In this document: positions 39,379-47,091 of the stretch, piece by piece
How the letters are laid out: every line of letters starts with the position of its first letter
Position numbering within the stretch: position 1 is the stretch's first letter
NCBI RefSeq assembly: GCF_001447155.2
Contig: NZ_CP014754.1
Span: forward strand, 1,364,001-1,428,000
Direction of reading: 5' to 3'
Length of the DNA stretch: 64,000 bases
From: Marinobacter sp. LQ44
Lineage (GTDB): Bacteria; Pseudomonadota; Gammaproteobacteria; Pseudomonadales; Oleiphilaceae
Notes under the pieces: generated by a model
What the model was told of the DNA's origin: nothing
The model's database searches: none
What the model saw: the letters and a program-made list of their open reading frames with translations, nothing else
Position numbers and translations under genes: made by a program

Positions 39379-41523
39379 TCAGTTCACCTGAACCACGGGG
39401 ATTTCCTCCGGGTGGCCCGGTGCGTTGTGACCACGGCGTTTGCCTCGGCGCTTGACGATCAGCGGTGGGCACTTGTGGTCATCGAAATAGGTCATCTGGC
39501 AATCCAGGCAGTAGTGGCACTCCATGTAATTGATGTGCCCATCCGGATGGATAGCCTGCACCTCACATTCGTGGTCGCAGAGGCGGCAGGGGTTGCCGCA
39601 CTCTTTGCGGCGCTTGAGCCAGTCGAACACCCGCAGCTTGGAAGGCAGAGCCAGGGCGGCTCCAAGCGGGCACAGATAGCGGCAGAAGACTTTACGGGTG
39701 AACAAATTGACCACCAGCAGCAACACCGCGTAGGCCACAAACGGCCAGGTACGATCGAATTTAAGGGTAATAGCGGTTTTGAATGGCTCCACTTCCGCCA
39801 TTCGCTCGGCGGTTGCCAGAGAATCCAGCGAGACGCCAAACAACACCAGCAGAATTATGTATTTGATTGCCCAGAGCCGTTCATGCACGGCAAACGGCAC
39901 GGTGTACTGGGGCACCTTCAGTTTGCGGGCAATTTCGTTGGTCAGTTCCTGCAGGGCGCCAAACGGGCACAGCCAGCCGCAGTAAACCGCACGCCCCCAG
40001 AGCAATACGATGCCGGCCACCACCGACCAGAGAATGAACAGCATGGGATCAATCAGGAAAGTTTCCCAGCGGAAGCCGCTGATCAGGCTGTTTACAAAGG
40101 TCAGCACGTTGACAATCGACAACTGCCCCAGGGCGTACCAGCCAATAAAGAACAGGGTGTAAGTGAGAAATGCGTGGCGAATCCAGCGCATCATCCGCGG
40201 CTTTTGCACCAACCAGTCCTGGAAGAACAGGATAAACAGCAGCACGCCAATACCCAGTCCCACCACGATGATCTGGAACTGCTTCTGATACCAGACCTGA
40301 ACCCACATGGGTTGCTCTTCCAACCACTCTTCCTGGGTCAGCTCGGGCTCTGCGCGGGTGTAATACTTGTCAGGCAACTGGTATTCCAGGGGGAACACCG
40401 CAAATTCACTGTCCAGGGGACCGGTCTGGCGTTTAACCGTAAGCTCCAGAGACCAGGGCTCGCCGGGGTCGAAGTTGTACTTCTGGCGAATGATGAAGAT
40501 GGCCATTTCCGGCAGGCGCGGCATATCACCGAGATACACATCACTCAGGCGGTAGTAGTCCAGGTCGCGGAAGTTAAAGGTATCGCCGAACTGCCGAACC
40601 TGCAGCCGGTCAAAAATGCCGCCGCGCACATAGCCTGAACCACGGAAAGAATAAGAGCCGTTAGCCAGCACCGCAATGGCATGTTCGCCGTCCTTTAGCT
40701 CAGACATCAGCCACTCGTACTGGCGATCACCCAACAGATTGCGGCCAATGGAAGGGGCATCCAGGTAAGCGGCGTACAAATCGATCAGGGGTTCGTCACG
40801 CTGATCCGGCGCGGCGGTTTCAAAACCTTCTGCCGGCCCACCGGCAAAGGCATCATCAACCTGGCCCCGGGTCAGCAGCATCCGGCGGATTGAGCCGTCA
40901 CCGGTTAATTCTGTCCAGGAACGTTGCCGGAAGCTGTCCTTGATCACTTCAGCCTTGGGTGGCCGTTTACCAACACCAACACCTTCGACCAGGCCCAGCT
41001 CACCGCCAACTCGATGCGCCGTGCGCATAATGACTTCATTGATGACCATGACCGTGACGGTGGCACCGGATAAACCATCGACTGCCACCCTACGTTCGGA
41101 CGATTTACCCCCAACGGTTACTCGCTGGTCAGCTTTCAGGCCGGCGTATTGGTCAGTGAACTCATGCATCTTGGCTTCGGGAATACCGATCAAGAGAATC
41201 GGTTCATCGTGATGGATCACCCGGGCGCCTTTGATCTCGCCTTCGGTATCCAGTACCACCATGGCATTCAAGGGCTTCCCGGAGTATGCCGGGGTTTGCA
41301 CGAAATCGAGGGTCTGGTAGGCATAGCCCACCAGTTCATCGCCAGCATAGAGTTGCTGGATGGCCCGGTTGTCTTCCCGGGGCTCATAGCGAGTGACCGA
41401 CGGAATGGCGACCTGAATCACCTGACGCCCGGCGACCGGTTCATACTCGCTCAATGAGGTAGCGTTGGCGGACGAGGCGAGAGCCATCAACGCGAGAAAT
41501 ACCAGACCTAATCCGTTAAACAC
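39379..41523 (-). CDS. nosR: NosR membrane flavoprotein/polyferredoxin
   Basis: A 714-residue inner-membrane protein needed for nosZ expression and electron supply. A signal-like N-terminus precedes a periplasmic FMN-binding domain (DGLSGATVTVMV near 150 is the covalent FMN site), then a set of membrane helices (about 415-640) and a cytoplasmic C-terminus with two 4Fe-4S sets (CGNPCRLCDHEC and CHYCLDCQMTYFDDHKC). Cys-Pro motifs CGWLCPFG and CRYLCPLG flank the membrane part. A DNR/FNR box lies 45-58 bases upstream. Confidence 0.96.
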   Translation of the reverse strand: MFNGLGLVFLALMALASSANATSLSEYEPVAGRQVIQVAIPSVTRYEPREDNRAIQQLYAGDELVGYAYQTLDFVQTPAYSGKPLNAMVVLDTEGEIKGARVIHHDEPILLIGIPEAKMHEFTDQYAGLKADQRVTVGGKSSERRVAVDGLSGATVTVMVINEVIMRTAHRVGGELGLVEGVGVGKRPPKAEVIKDSFRQRSWTELTGDGSIRRMLLTRGQVDDAFAGGPAEGFETAAPDQRDEPLIDLYAAYLDAPSIGRNLLGDRQYEWLMSELKDGEHAIAVLANGSYSFRGSGYVRGGIFDRLQVRQFGDTFNFRDLDYYRLSDVYLGDMPRLPEMAIFIIRQKYNFDPGEPWSLELTVKRQTGPLDSEFAVFPLEYQLPDKYYTRAEPELTQEEWLEEQPMWVQVWYQKQFQIIVVGLGIGVLLFILFFQDWLVQKPRMMRWIRHAFLTYTLFFIGWYALGQLSIVNVLTFVNSLISGFRWETFLIDPMLFILWSVVAGIVLLWGRAVYCGWLCPFGALQELTNEIARKLKVPQYTVPFAVHERLWAIKYIILLVLFGVSLDSLATAERMAEVEPFKTAITLKFDRTWPFVAYAVLLLVVNLFTRKVFCRYLCPLGAALALPSKLRVFDWLKRRKECGNPCRLCDHECEVQAIHPDGHINYMECHYCLDCQMTYFDDHKCPPLIVKRRGKRRGHNAPGHPEEIPVVQVN

Positions 41524-41567
41524 TCAAACCCCCAATCCTGATGGAATACAACAAGGGTGGATGACAA

Positions 41568-41581
41568 TTGATAAAAATCAC
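41568..41581 (-). promoter_or_regulatory. DNR/FNR-type box upstream of nosR
   Basis: TTGAT-AAAA-ATCAC (plus strand) differs in one base from the consensus TTGAT-N4-ATCAA. It is centred 51 bases before the nosR start, right for activation at about -41.5. The dnr-type regulator gene is 0.5 kb upstream. Confidence 0.7.
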
Positions 41582-41622
41582 ATACCTCTTTTTGGATACG
41601 CCAAAGGCGTAACCGGCGAAGC

Positions 41623-42024
41623 TCAGACCAGGCTCACGGCCTGACCGGCTTTATCGAGGGGCAGGTAATTGCCGACGTTACCCACACGGATGCTTTCAAC
41701 CATCATGGTCATGGGTTGCTGGGCTTCATCACTGGAGGGTTCTATGCCGCCACGGCCAGACATGGCCGCCACGAAAACCATATCCCAGTCCTGGCCAGTG
41801 GTTCGGGACTCTTCAGCCAACACAGTGAAGTCTGGCGCTTCCCCAGGGGTTTTATCCACGCAGATTACCGGGGTCAGCGCCCCACCCTCACCACGTTGGA
41901 AGGCGGCCCGCTCGGCGGCGGATGCATCATCCGGCAGCTCGGCTTTGCAGAACACAAACAGGAATCGCTGGGGCTCATGTTCGTTCTGGCTGGCCTTAAC
42001 AAGGTCCTGGTAACTGCTGATCAT
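41623..42024 (-). CDS. Conserved hypothetical protein between dnr and nosR
   Basis: A 133-residue soluble protein. It opens with MISSYQDLVKASQNEHEPQRFLFVFCKAEL and has an FCKAELPDDASAAERAAF block, a single buried-looking VICVDKTP segment and a C-terminal VESIRVGNVGNYLPLDKAG. Related short proteins in other denitrifiers are often mislabelled as a ribonucleotide reductase subunit; I see no reductase motif. Its location between dnr and nosR in the same direction suggests a role in N2O or NO respiration, but this is inference. A DNR/FNR-like box lies 62-75 bases before its start. Confidence 0.72.
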   Translation of the reverse strand: MISSYQDLVKASQNEHEPQRFLFVFCKAELPDDASAAERAAFQRGEGGALTPVICVDKTPGEAPDFTVLAEESRTTGQDWDMVFVAAMSGRGGIEPSSDEAQQPMTMMVESIRVGNVGNYLPLDKAGQAVSLV

Positions 42025-42078
42025 ATAAATGCCCCTGACTTGGCGAAGATTGAAAAAAGGGCCCGGAGGACCCGAAAA

Positions 42079-42828
42079 CTACTGACTGATTTCGATCAGT
42101 CGTTGAGGGTCGGAAATAAACAGTCTGCTACGATTCACCCGGACCAGGCCGTTGGACTTGAGGTCGGCCAGAATTCGGGAGAAGGTTTCCGGCTGCATAG
42201 CGAGGCGCGAGGCCACCAGGCATTTGGGCAGGGGCAGTTCAACTTCGCCCCCTTCCAGGGCGCCATTAGGCAGCAGGTCAATCAGGTAGCGGATCAGGCG
42301 GTCACGGGCGTTCTGGACGGTCATGATTTCCAGGTCGTGGAACCGTGTGACGGCGCGCATGGCGTAATGGCGAAGCGCGGCCTGGGCGTACTCCGGGTGC
42401 CGGTCGAGCAGGTCCTGATAGGCTTTGACCGGGATCATCAGCACTTCGCTGGATTTGAGTGCTTCGGCGTAGCAGGCGTACCTTGGCGGATCGGCGTAGA
42501 TCATGACTTCGGCGAAGCAGTCGCCGGGGGCGATGCTGTCGAGGGTTCTGTCGATGCCGGAGGAGTCCAGGCGGTAGAGTCTGAGGCGGCCGCTGATCAC
42601 AAAGAAGAAGTGGTGCGCTGGCATGTCCTGGCGGTAGAGCAGCTGGTGGTGGCCGAGACGCAGGCGCCGGGACTGCTGGATGAGGTAGTCCAGGTCGTGG
42701 GCTTTGAGGCTGCGGAACAGGGCGTGGCTGCGTAGTGCTTCCAGGCCGTCTTCTTCATCAAGCGGTTTGTTGATGGCGACGAGTACGGGTTTGGTGTATC
42801 GGCTTTCGGCGCTTTGGGTGACGGCCAT
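42079..42828 (-). CDS. dnr: CRP/FNR family regulator, DNR type
   Basis: A 249-residue regulator with an N-terminal cyclic-nucleotide-binding-like domain (GDCFAEVMIYADPPRYA) and a C-terminal helix-turn-helix (ASRLAMQPETFSRILADLKSNGLV). It lacks the N-terminal cysteine cluster of FNR, as expected for DNR, which senses NO through haem and activates nir, nor and nos genes. The start at 42828 follows GAGGATACTCC. A DNR/FNR-like box is upstream at 42943. The gene order dnr - hypothetical - nosRZDFYL suggests local control. Confidence 0.88.
   Translation of the reverse strand: MAVTQSAESRYTKPVLVAINKPLDEEDGLEALRSHALFRSLKAHDLDYLIQQSRRLRLGHHQLLYRQDMPAHHFFFVISGRLRLYRLDSSGIDRTLDSIAPGDCFAEVMIYADPPRYACYAEALKSSEVLMIPVKAYQDLLDRHPEYAQAALRHYAMRAVTRFHDLEIMTVQNARDRLIRYLIDLLPNGALEGGEVELPLPKCLVASRLAMQPETFSRILADLKSNGLVRVNRSRLFISDPQRLIEISQ
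42086..42099 (-). promoter_or_regulatory. Possible DNR/FNR box inside the dnr 3' end
   Basis: CTGAT-TTCG-ATCAG is a perfect dyad near the FNR consensus. It falls within the last codons of dnr and 62-75 bases before the next start, so it could drive the hypothetical gene at 41623, or be a coding coincidence. Confidence 0.4.
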
Positions 42829-42942
42829 TGGAGTATCCTCTCTGCATATTAATGCATTCAATATCTTGTTTTAAATAGTAGAGGGATAGTGGTGAAAAAT
42901 CGCTCCCCCGATGGGGGTATAAGGCGGGTTCTTGTTGAGTAG

Positions 42943-42956
42943 TTGACTTAACTCAA
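42943..42956 (-). promoter_or_regulatory. DNR/FNR-type box upstream of dnr
   Basis: TTGAC-TTAA-CTCAA, a perfect dyad with the same outer bases as the site at 52312, lies 115-128 bases before the dnr start. The surrounding 307-base gap (42829-43135) also holds a GC hairpin (TCCCCC-GA-TGGGGG, 42904-42917) and element 6, and no gene. Confidence 0.55.
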
Positions 42957-43000
42957 TTATTCGCTTTGCTAACCAAACTGGAAATCAGATCATGGAGTTT

Positions 43001-43109
43001 GGCCAGCAGTTGTAGACCCTTCCAAAACACGCTGTGAATACATCCCTGTACGCTCTGCTCCGCCATCCCTGGCTCCGCAAGGTTTTGGAAGGGTCTACAA
43101 CTGCCGGCC
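43001..43109 (-). repeat. Long inverted-repeat element 6 with two NGGA hairpin loops
   Basis: Arms of 28 bases (43001-43028, 43082-43109) pair fully except for one A-C that becomes G-U in minus-strand RNA. Read on the minus strand the loop has GCCA-GGGA-TGGC and TACA-GGGA-TGTA, GGA to GGA distance 20; the second site with its flanks, GUACAGGGAUGU, matches the CsrA SELEX consensus RUACARGGAUGU at every position. It begins 26 bases after the ppiC stop on the same strand. Confidence 0.85.
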
Positions 43110-43135
43110 TTCGCACTCCGGAGTAATATTCCTAT

Positions 43136-43942
43136 TTATTGCATCAACGGCGAATCCGGCAGCTCCAGATCGACGCCTTCGATGCCGGTTTCAACGGCCA
43201 GGACTTGCAGGTACTGGCGGAAGGCGCGGCGGGTGACGCTTTCGCTGAGGTATTGGCGAATCTGGGGTTTGACGTGTTCGTACGGTAGCTGTTCACCATC
43301 GATGCGTTGGTCTACGCGGACGATGTGCCAGCCGTAGCGGGTTTCTATGAGCTCGGGGTTGAGGCCTTCGGTGAGGCTGAGTACCGGGCGTTCGAATTCT
43401 TCGACAGTCTGGCCTTTGCTGATCTGCCCCAGGCTGCCCCCCTGGTGGCGGGATTCGCAGGCGGAGTATTGTTTTGCCAGTTCGTTGAACTGTGAACGGC
43501 CGTCCAGGAGCGCGGACAGGAGTTGTCGGCCGGCTTCTTCCTGGCGCATGCGTTCTTCGATGTCGTCCGGGGCGGCAGCCAGGAGTATGTGGCTGACGGC
43601 CATGATGGTGGGGCTGCAGAATCGGCCGGGGTTGGCGGCGTAGAAGCGTTCGCAGTCCTGTTCATCGGGGTCCGGGACGTTGAGTTCGAGTTCCAGTACC
43701 CGGGCGATGCGGTCTTCTTCGTCTTCGATGTGGTCCAGGTTCAGGCGGCTGGCCTGTTGCAGGAGCAACTCGCGGATGACGAGGCTTTTGGCGGCGTCGT
43801 GCCAGGCTTGGGCCAGTTCTTCGGCGGGATGGTGCTGCATTTCCCGGGCGATGTCGTCTTCGTGGATCAGCGTGTCACCCACATACACCGGAGGGAACTG
43901 GTTTCTGGGTTTGCCGGCTTCGCCGACGGGGATTATTTGCAT
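43136..43942 (-). CDS. Parvulin-type peptidyl-prolyl isomerase of the nar operon
   Basis: A 268-residue protein with a C-terminal parvulin domain (SHILLAA, GGSLGQISKGQTVEEFE, ETRYGWHIVRVDQRIDG at about 140-235). No signal peptide is seen, so it is probably cytoplasmic, unlike SurA or PpiD. A PpiC-like gene after narI is common in Pseudomonas relatives and is thought to help folding of the nitrate reductase. The start at 43942 follows GGAGAAGC. It is separated from narI by the repeat at 43967-44056. Confidence 0.88.
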   Translation of the reverse strand: MQIIPVGEAGKPRNQFPPVYVGDTLIHEDDIAREMQHHPAEELAQAWHDAAKSLVIRELLLQQASRLNLDHIEDEEDRIARVLELELNVPDPDEQDCERFYAANPGRFCSPTIMAVSHILLAAAPDDIEERMRQEEAGRQLLSALLDGRSQFNELAKQYSACESRHQGGSLGQISKGQTVEEFERPVLSLTEGLNPELIETRYGWHIVRVDQRIDGEQLPYEHVKPQIRQYLSESVTRRAFRQYLQVLAVETGIEGVDLELPDSPLMQ

Positions 43943-43966
43943 GTTGCTTCTCCAAAAAGATTCTTT

Positions 43967-44056
43967 GCCACGGACGGCACGGACATTCACGGACAAAGAC
44001 GAACAGGAACTTGTATAAAATCATTCCTGTCCGTGTGAGTCCGAGCCGTCCGTGGC
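43967..44056. repeat. ACGGAC-rich inverted repeat between narI and ppiC
   Basis: The outer 18 bases (starting GCCACGGACGGC, 43967) pair with the last 18 (ending GCCGTCCGTGGC, 44056) with one A-A mismatch; inner parts (CACGGAC, ACAGGAA with TTCCTGTCCGTGTGA) pair imperfectly. CACGGAC occurs three times on the left side. It fills almost the whole 124-base gap within the nar operon. It is unlike the other elements in the window. Confidence 0.7.
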
Positions 44057-44066
44057 TGCTTCAGAT

Positions 44067-44744
44067 TCAGGCGCGTTTGCGAACCACCTGGTACTTCCGC
44101 CCGAAGTACTCCACCGGCACGCTGAGCATGTGTACCAGTCGGGTGAACGGGAAGAGTACGAAGAGGGTCAGGCCCAGGAAGATGTGCATCTTGAAAATCC
44201 AGTGAGCGTCAGCAACATACACGGCCACGCCGCCCTGGAAGGTCAAAACGCCCTGAGCCCAGGCGGAGAACTTGAGCATCTGGGAGCCGTCCAGGTGACC
44301 CATGGTGGGGATAATGGTCAGCAAGCCCAAAGTAACCTGTACCACGAGGATGCAGATAACCAGGTTGTCGGCCATAGTGCTGCTGGCACGTACTCTGGGA
44401 TCAGTCAGTCGGCGCCAGGCGAGCATGGCGCCGCCAATCAGACACATGACGCCGGCGATACCGCCAACCACGACTGCCACGATTTGTTTCTGGCCCGGGG
44501 TCAGCAGCCATTCGTAGGCCCATTTCGGAGCCAGCAGGCCAACCAGGTGGCCGAAGAAGATCACCAGGATACCCACATGGAACAGCACGCTGGCCAGTAC
44601 CATGTTTTTCTTTCTCAGCATCTGGCTGGAATGGGCTTTCCAGGTGAACTGACCGTGGTCATAGCGCGCCCAGGTGCCGATGAACAGGACCGCCAGGGCG
44701 ATGTACGGGTATACCCCGAAAACCAGTGTGTGTAGATAGGACAT
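44067..44744 (-). CDS. narI: Respiratory nitrate reductase gamma subunit
   Basis: A 225-residue membrane cytochrome b with five helices that takes electrons from quinol for NarGH. Haem-ligand histidines are present in helix 2 (VLFHVGILVIFFGHLVG) and helix 5 (HWIFKMHIFLG and TRLVHMLS). The ATG at 44744 is chosen because GGAGG is eight bases upstream; the ATG two codons earlier is too close to the site. Last of narGHJI before ppiC. Confidence 0.95.
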   Translation of the reverse strand: MSYLHTLVFGVYPYIALAVLFIGTWARYDHGQFTWKAHSSQMLRKKNMVLASVLFHVGILVIFFGHLVGLLAPKWAYEWLLTPGQKQIVAVVVGGIAGVMCLIGGAMLAWRRLTDPRVRASSTMADNLVICILVVQVTLGLLTIIPTMGHLDGSQMLKFSAWAQGVLTFQGGVAVYVADAHWIFKMHIFLGLTLFVLFPFTRLVHMLSVPVEYFGRKYQVVRKRA

Positions 44745-44762
44745 TGTCATTTCCTCCTGCGC

Positions 44763-45503
44763 TTAAGCGCGCCCTGCCTGACGGGGTGTGGCGTTCGTCA
44801 TCAGCTGATCACTCAGGTGAATGGTCTGGGTCTGTTCCAGCTCGCGGCGGCGTTGTCCAACCACGCCACCGGTGCTGCAGGAGCTGCCCTGGTCATCCAC
44901 AAATTTCACCATTTCTTCTTCCCAGACCTTGTCCAGGGCTTCTGGCGTGTCGTCGCGCTCTTCCGAGGCGACGATCCGGGCCAGCTCCTGGCGGTTGGTC
45001 TTGCGGCCGGACAGCACCAGCAGGGAATCCATCACCACGTGGTAGACGCTTTCACGCTGGTACAGCCGCTCACCGAGCAGGCCGAGGATGTGGTGGATGT
45101 CTTCCAGCCAGTTCCTGATTTCGTCCCACGGCCGGGTAGACAGGTATTCCAGGAACAGCGGCAGGTAGTCCGGCAGTTCCCGGGCATCAATCTCCAGGCC
45201 GTTGGCCCGGTACTGCTCCATCAGGTCTACCATGGCCTGGCCGCGGTCACGGGATTCACCATGAACGTGTTCGAACAGTAGTAGGGAGGTGGCCCGGCCC
45301 CGGTCGAAGGTGCCTACGTAGGATTCCTGAAGGTCCATCAGGTCTCCGTCGCACAGGCGGTCGATGCAGGTCAGCAGCTGTTCTTTGTTCTGCCGGGGCA
45401 GCCGGCTGTCCTCCAGGACAGCGGCTACCAGGGCGTCTTTGGACTGCTGCAGTTCGTCGGTGGGGTATTCGAGTACCCGCGCCAGTACTTTCAGAAGTTG
45501 CAT
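44763..45503 (-). CDS. narJ: Nitrate reductase molybdenum cofactor assembly chaperone
   Basis: A 246-residue NarJ-type chaperone that binds NarG for cofactor insertion and is not part of the final enzyme. The YVGTFDRGRATSLLLFEHVHGESRDRGQAM block (seen in part: FDRGRATSLLLFEHVHGE) is the family signature. It lies between narH (10 bases upstream) and narI. Confidence 0.95.
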   Translation of the reverse strand: MQLLKVLARVLEYPTDELQQSKDALVAAVLEDSRLPRQNKEQLLTCIDRLCDGDLMDLQESYVGTFDRGRATSLLLFEHVHGESRDRGQAMVDLMEQYRANGLEIDARELPDYLPLFLEYLSTRPWDEIRNWLEDIHHILGLLGERLYQRESVYHVVMDSLLVLSGRKTNRQELARIVASEERDDTPEALDKVWEEEMVKFVDDQGSSCSTGGVVGQRRRELEQTQTIHLSDQLMTNATPRQAGRA

Positions 45504-45513
45504 AACTCGCTCC

Positions 45514-47091
45514 TCAATCCTGCAGCTGTTTCGGGTCGACCTGCTTTACGGTCGCCAGCTTGCTGACCATGCTGGTGGTCTGCTTCTTGCCGCCGAACAG
45601 GCTGAAGTCGCTGTCACCACCGTTGCAGCCGTCGCCGAAGCTGAAGCCGCAACCGCCGCGCTCGCCGTATGCGTCTGCATCCGGGAAGGCTTCCTTGGCC
45701 AGTTCGCGATGGCTGGTCGGAATCACGAAGCGGTCTTCGTAGTTGGCGATGGCCAGGTAGCGGTACATTTCGTCCGCCTGGGCCTTGGTCAGGCCACACT
45801 CTTCGAGGGCACGCAGGTCTTCCTTGCCTTCCACGGTCTCGGCCCGCTTGTACAAACGCATGGCCATGATTCGCTTGAGGGCACGAACGATCGGCTTCTC
45901 ATCACCGGCAGTCAGCAGGTTGGCCAGGTATTTCACTGGAATCCGCAGGCTTTCGATCTTCGGCAGCACGCCGTCGAACTCCACCTTGCCGGCTTCCGCC
46001 GCAGACTGGATCGGGCTCAGGGGCGGCACGTACCACACCATGGGCAGGGTGCGGTATTCCGGGTGCAGCGGCAGGGCCAGTTTCCAGTCGACGGCCATCT
46101 TGTAGACCGGGCTCTGCTGGGCGGCTTCGATGACGTTCATCGGGATGCCGTCTTTCTTCGCCTGCTCGATCACTTTCGGGTCGAACGGGTCCAGGAAGAT
46201 TTCCAGCTGCTTTTCATACAGCTCGTGCTCGCCCGGGGCGCTGGCCACTTCTTCAATGCGGTCTGCGTCGTACAGCAGCACACCGAGGTAGCGGATACGG
46301 CCGACACAGGTCTCGGAGCACACGGTCGGCAGACCGGCTTCGATACGCGGGTAGCAGAAAATACACTTCTCGGACTTGCCGGTTTTCCAGTTGAAGTAGA
46401 TCTTCTTGTACGGGCAGCCGGAGACACACATCCGCCAGCCGCGACACTTGTCCTGGTCGATCAGTACAATGCCGTCCTCTTCGCGCTTATAGATGGCACC
46501 GCTCGGGCAGCTGGCCACACAGGCCGGGTTCAGGCAGTGCTCGCACAGGCGAGGCAGGTACATCATGAAGGTGTTTTCGAACTGGCCGTAGATGTCTGCC
46601 TGCACCTGATCAAAGTTCTTGTCTTTGCGGCGTTTGGCAAACTCGGTGCCCAGAATTTCTTCCCAGTTGGGGCCCCATTCGATTTTCTTCATGCGCTCGC
46701 CGGAGATCAGCGACCGGGGCCGGGCGACCGGCTGGTGCTTCACATCACCGGCGGTGTGCAGGTGCTGGTAGTCGTAGTCGAACGGCTCATAGTAATCATC
46801 GATTTCCGGCAGGTCCGGGTTGGCGAAGATGTTCGCCAGTACCCGGAACTTGCCACCGATGCGGGGGCGGATCTTGCCGGAGCTGTCGCGCATCCAGCCG
46901 CCCTTCCACTTGTCCTGGTTCTCCCACTCTTTCGGGTAGCCGATACCGGGCTTGGTTTCGACGTTGTTGAACCAGGCGTATTCCATGCCTTCACGGCTTG
47001 TCCATACGTTTTTGCAGGTGACGGAACAGGTGTGGCAACCAATGCACTTGTCCAGGTTCAGCACCATGCCGACTTGGGAACGGATTTTCAT
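45514..47091 (-). CDS. narH: Respiratory nitrate reductase beta subunit
   Basis: A 525-residue iron-sulphur subunit that wires NarI to NarG. Four cysteine sets are visible: CIGCHTCSVTC (about 16-26), CEHCLNPACVASCP, CRGWRMCVSGCP and CIFCYPRIEAGLPTVCSETC. The tryptophan in CRGWRMC replaces a cysteine, giving the usual 3Fe-4S centre. The C-terminus contains an extra cysteine/glycine-rich stretch (GGCGFSFGDGCNGG). Its start overlaps the narG stop by four bases. Confidence 0.97.
   Translation of the reverse strand: MKIRSQVGMVLNLDKCIGCHTCSVTCKNVWTSREGMEYAWFNNVETKPGIGYPKEWENQDKWKGGWMRDSSGKIRPRIGGKFRVLANIFANPDLPEIDDYYEPFDYDYQHLHTAGDVKHQPVARPRSLISGERMKKIEWGPNWEEILGTEFAKRRKDKNFDQVQADIYGQFENTFMMYLPRLCEHCLNPACVASCPSGAIYKREEDGIVLIDQDKCRGWRMCVSGCPYKKIYFNWKTGKSEKCIFCYPRIEAGLPTVCSETCVGRIRYLGVLLYDADRIEEVASAPGEHELYEKQLEIFLDPFDPKVIEQAKKDGIPMNVIEAAQQSPVYKMAVDWKLALPLHPEYRTLPMVWYVPPLSPIQSAAEAGKVEFDGVLPKIESLRIPVKYLANLLTAGDEKPIVRALKRIMAMRLYKRAETVEGKEDLRALEECGLTKAQADEMYRYLAIANYEDRFVIPTSHRELAKEAFPDADAYGERGGCGFSFGDGCNGGDSDFSLFGGKKQTTSMVSKLATVKQVDPKQLQD

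Noticed and set aside
41623-42024. Ribonucleotide reductase subunit
   Set aside because: The protein is only 133 residues and has none of the active-site cysteines or motifs of a reductase.
43001-43109. Long hairpins as intrinsic terminators
   Set aside because: None of the NGGA elements is followed by a T-run on either strand, and their loops are over 50 bases long. Some effect on transcript ends is still possible.
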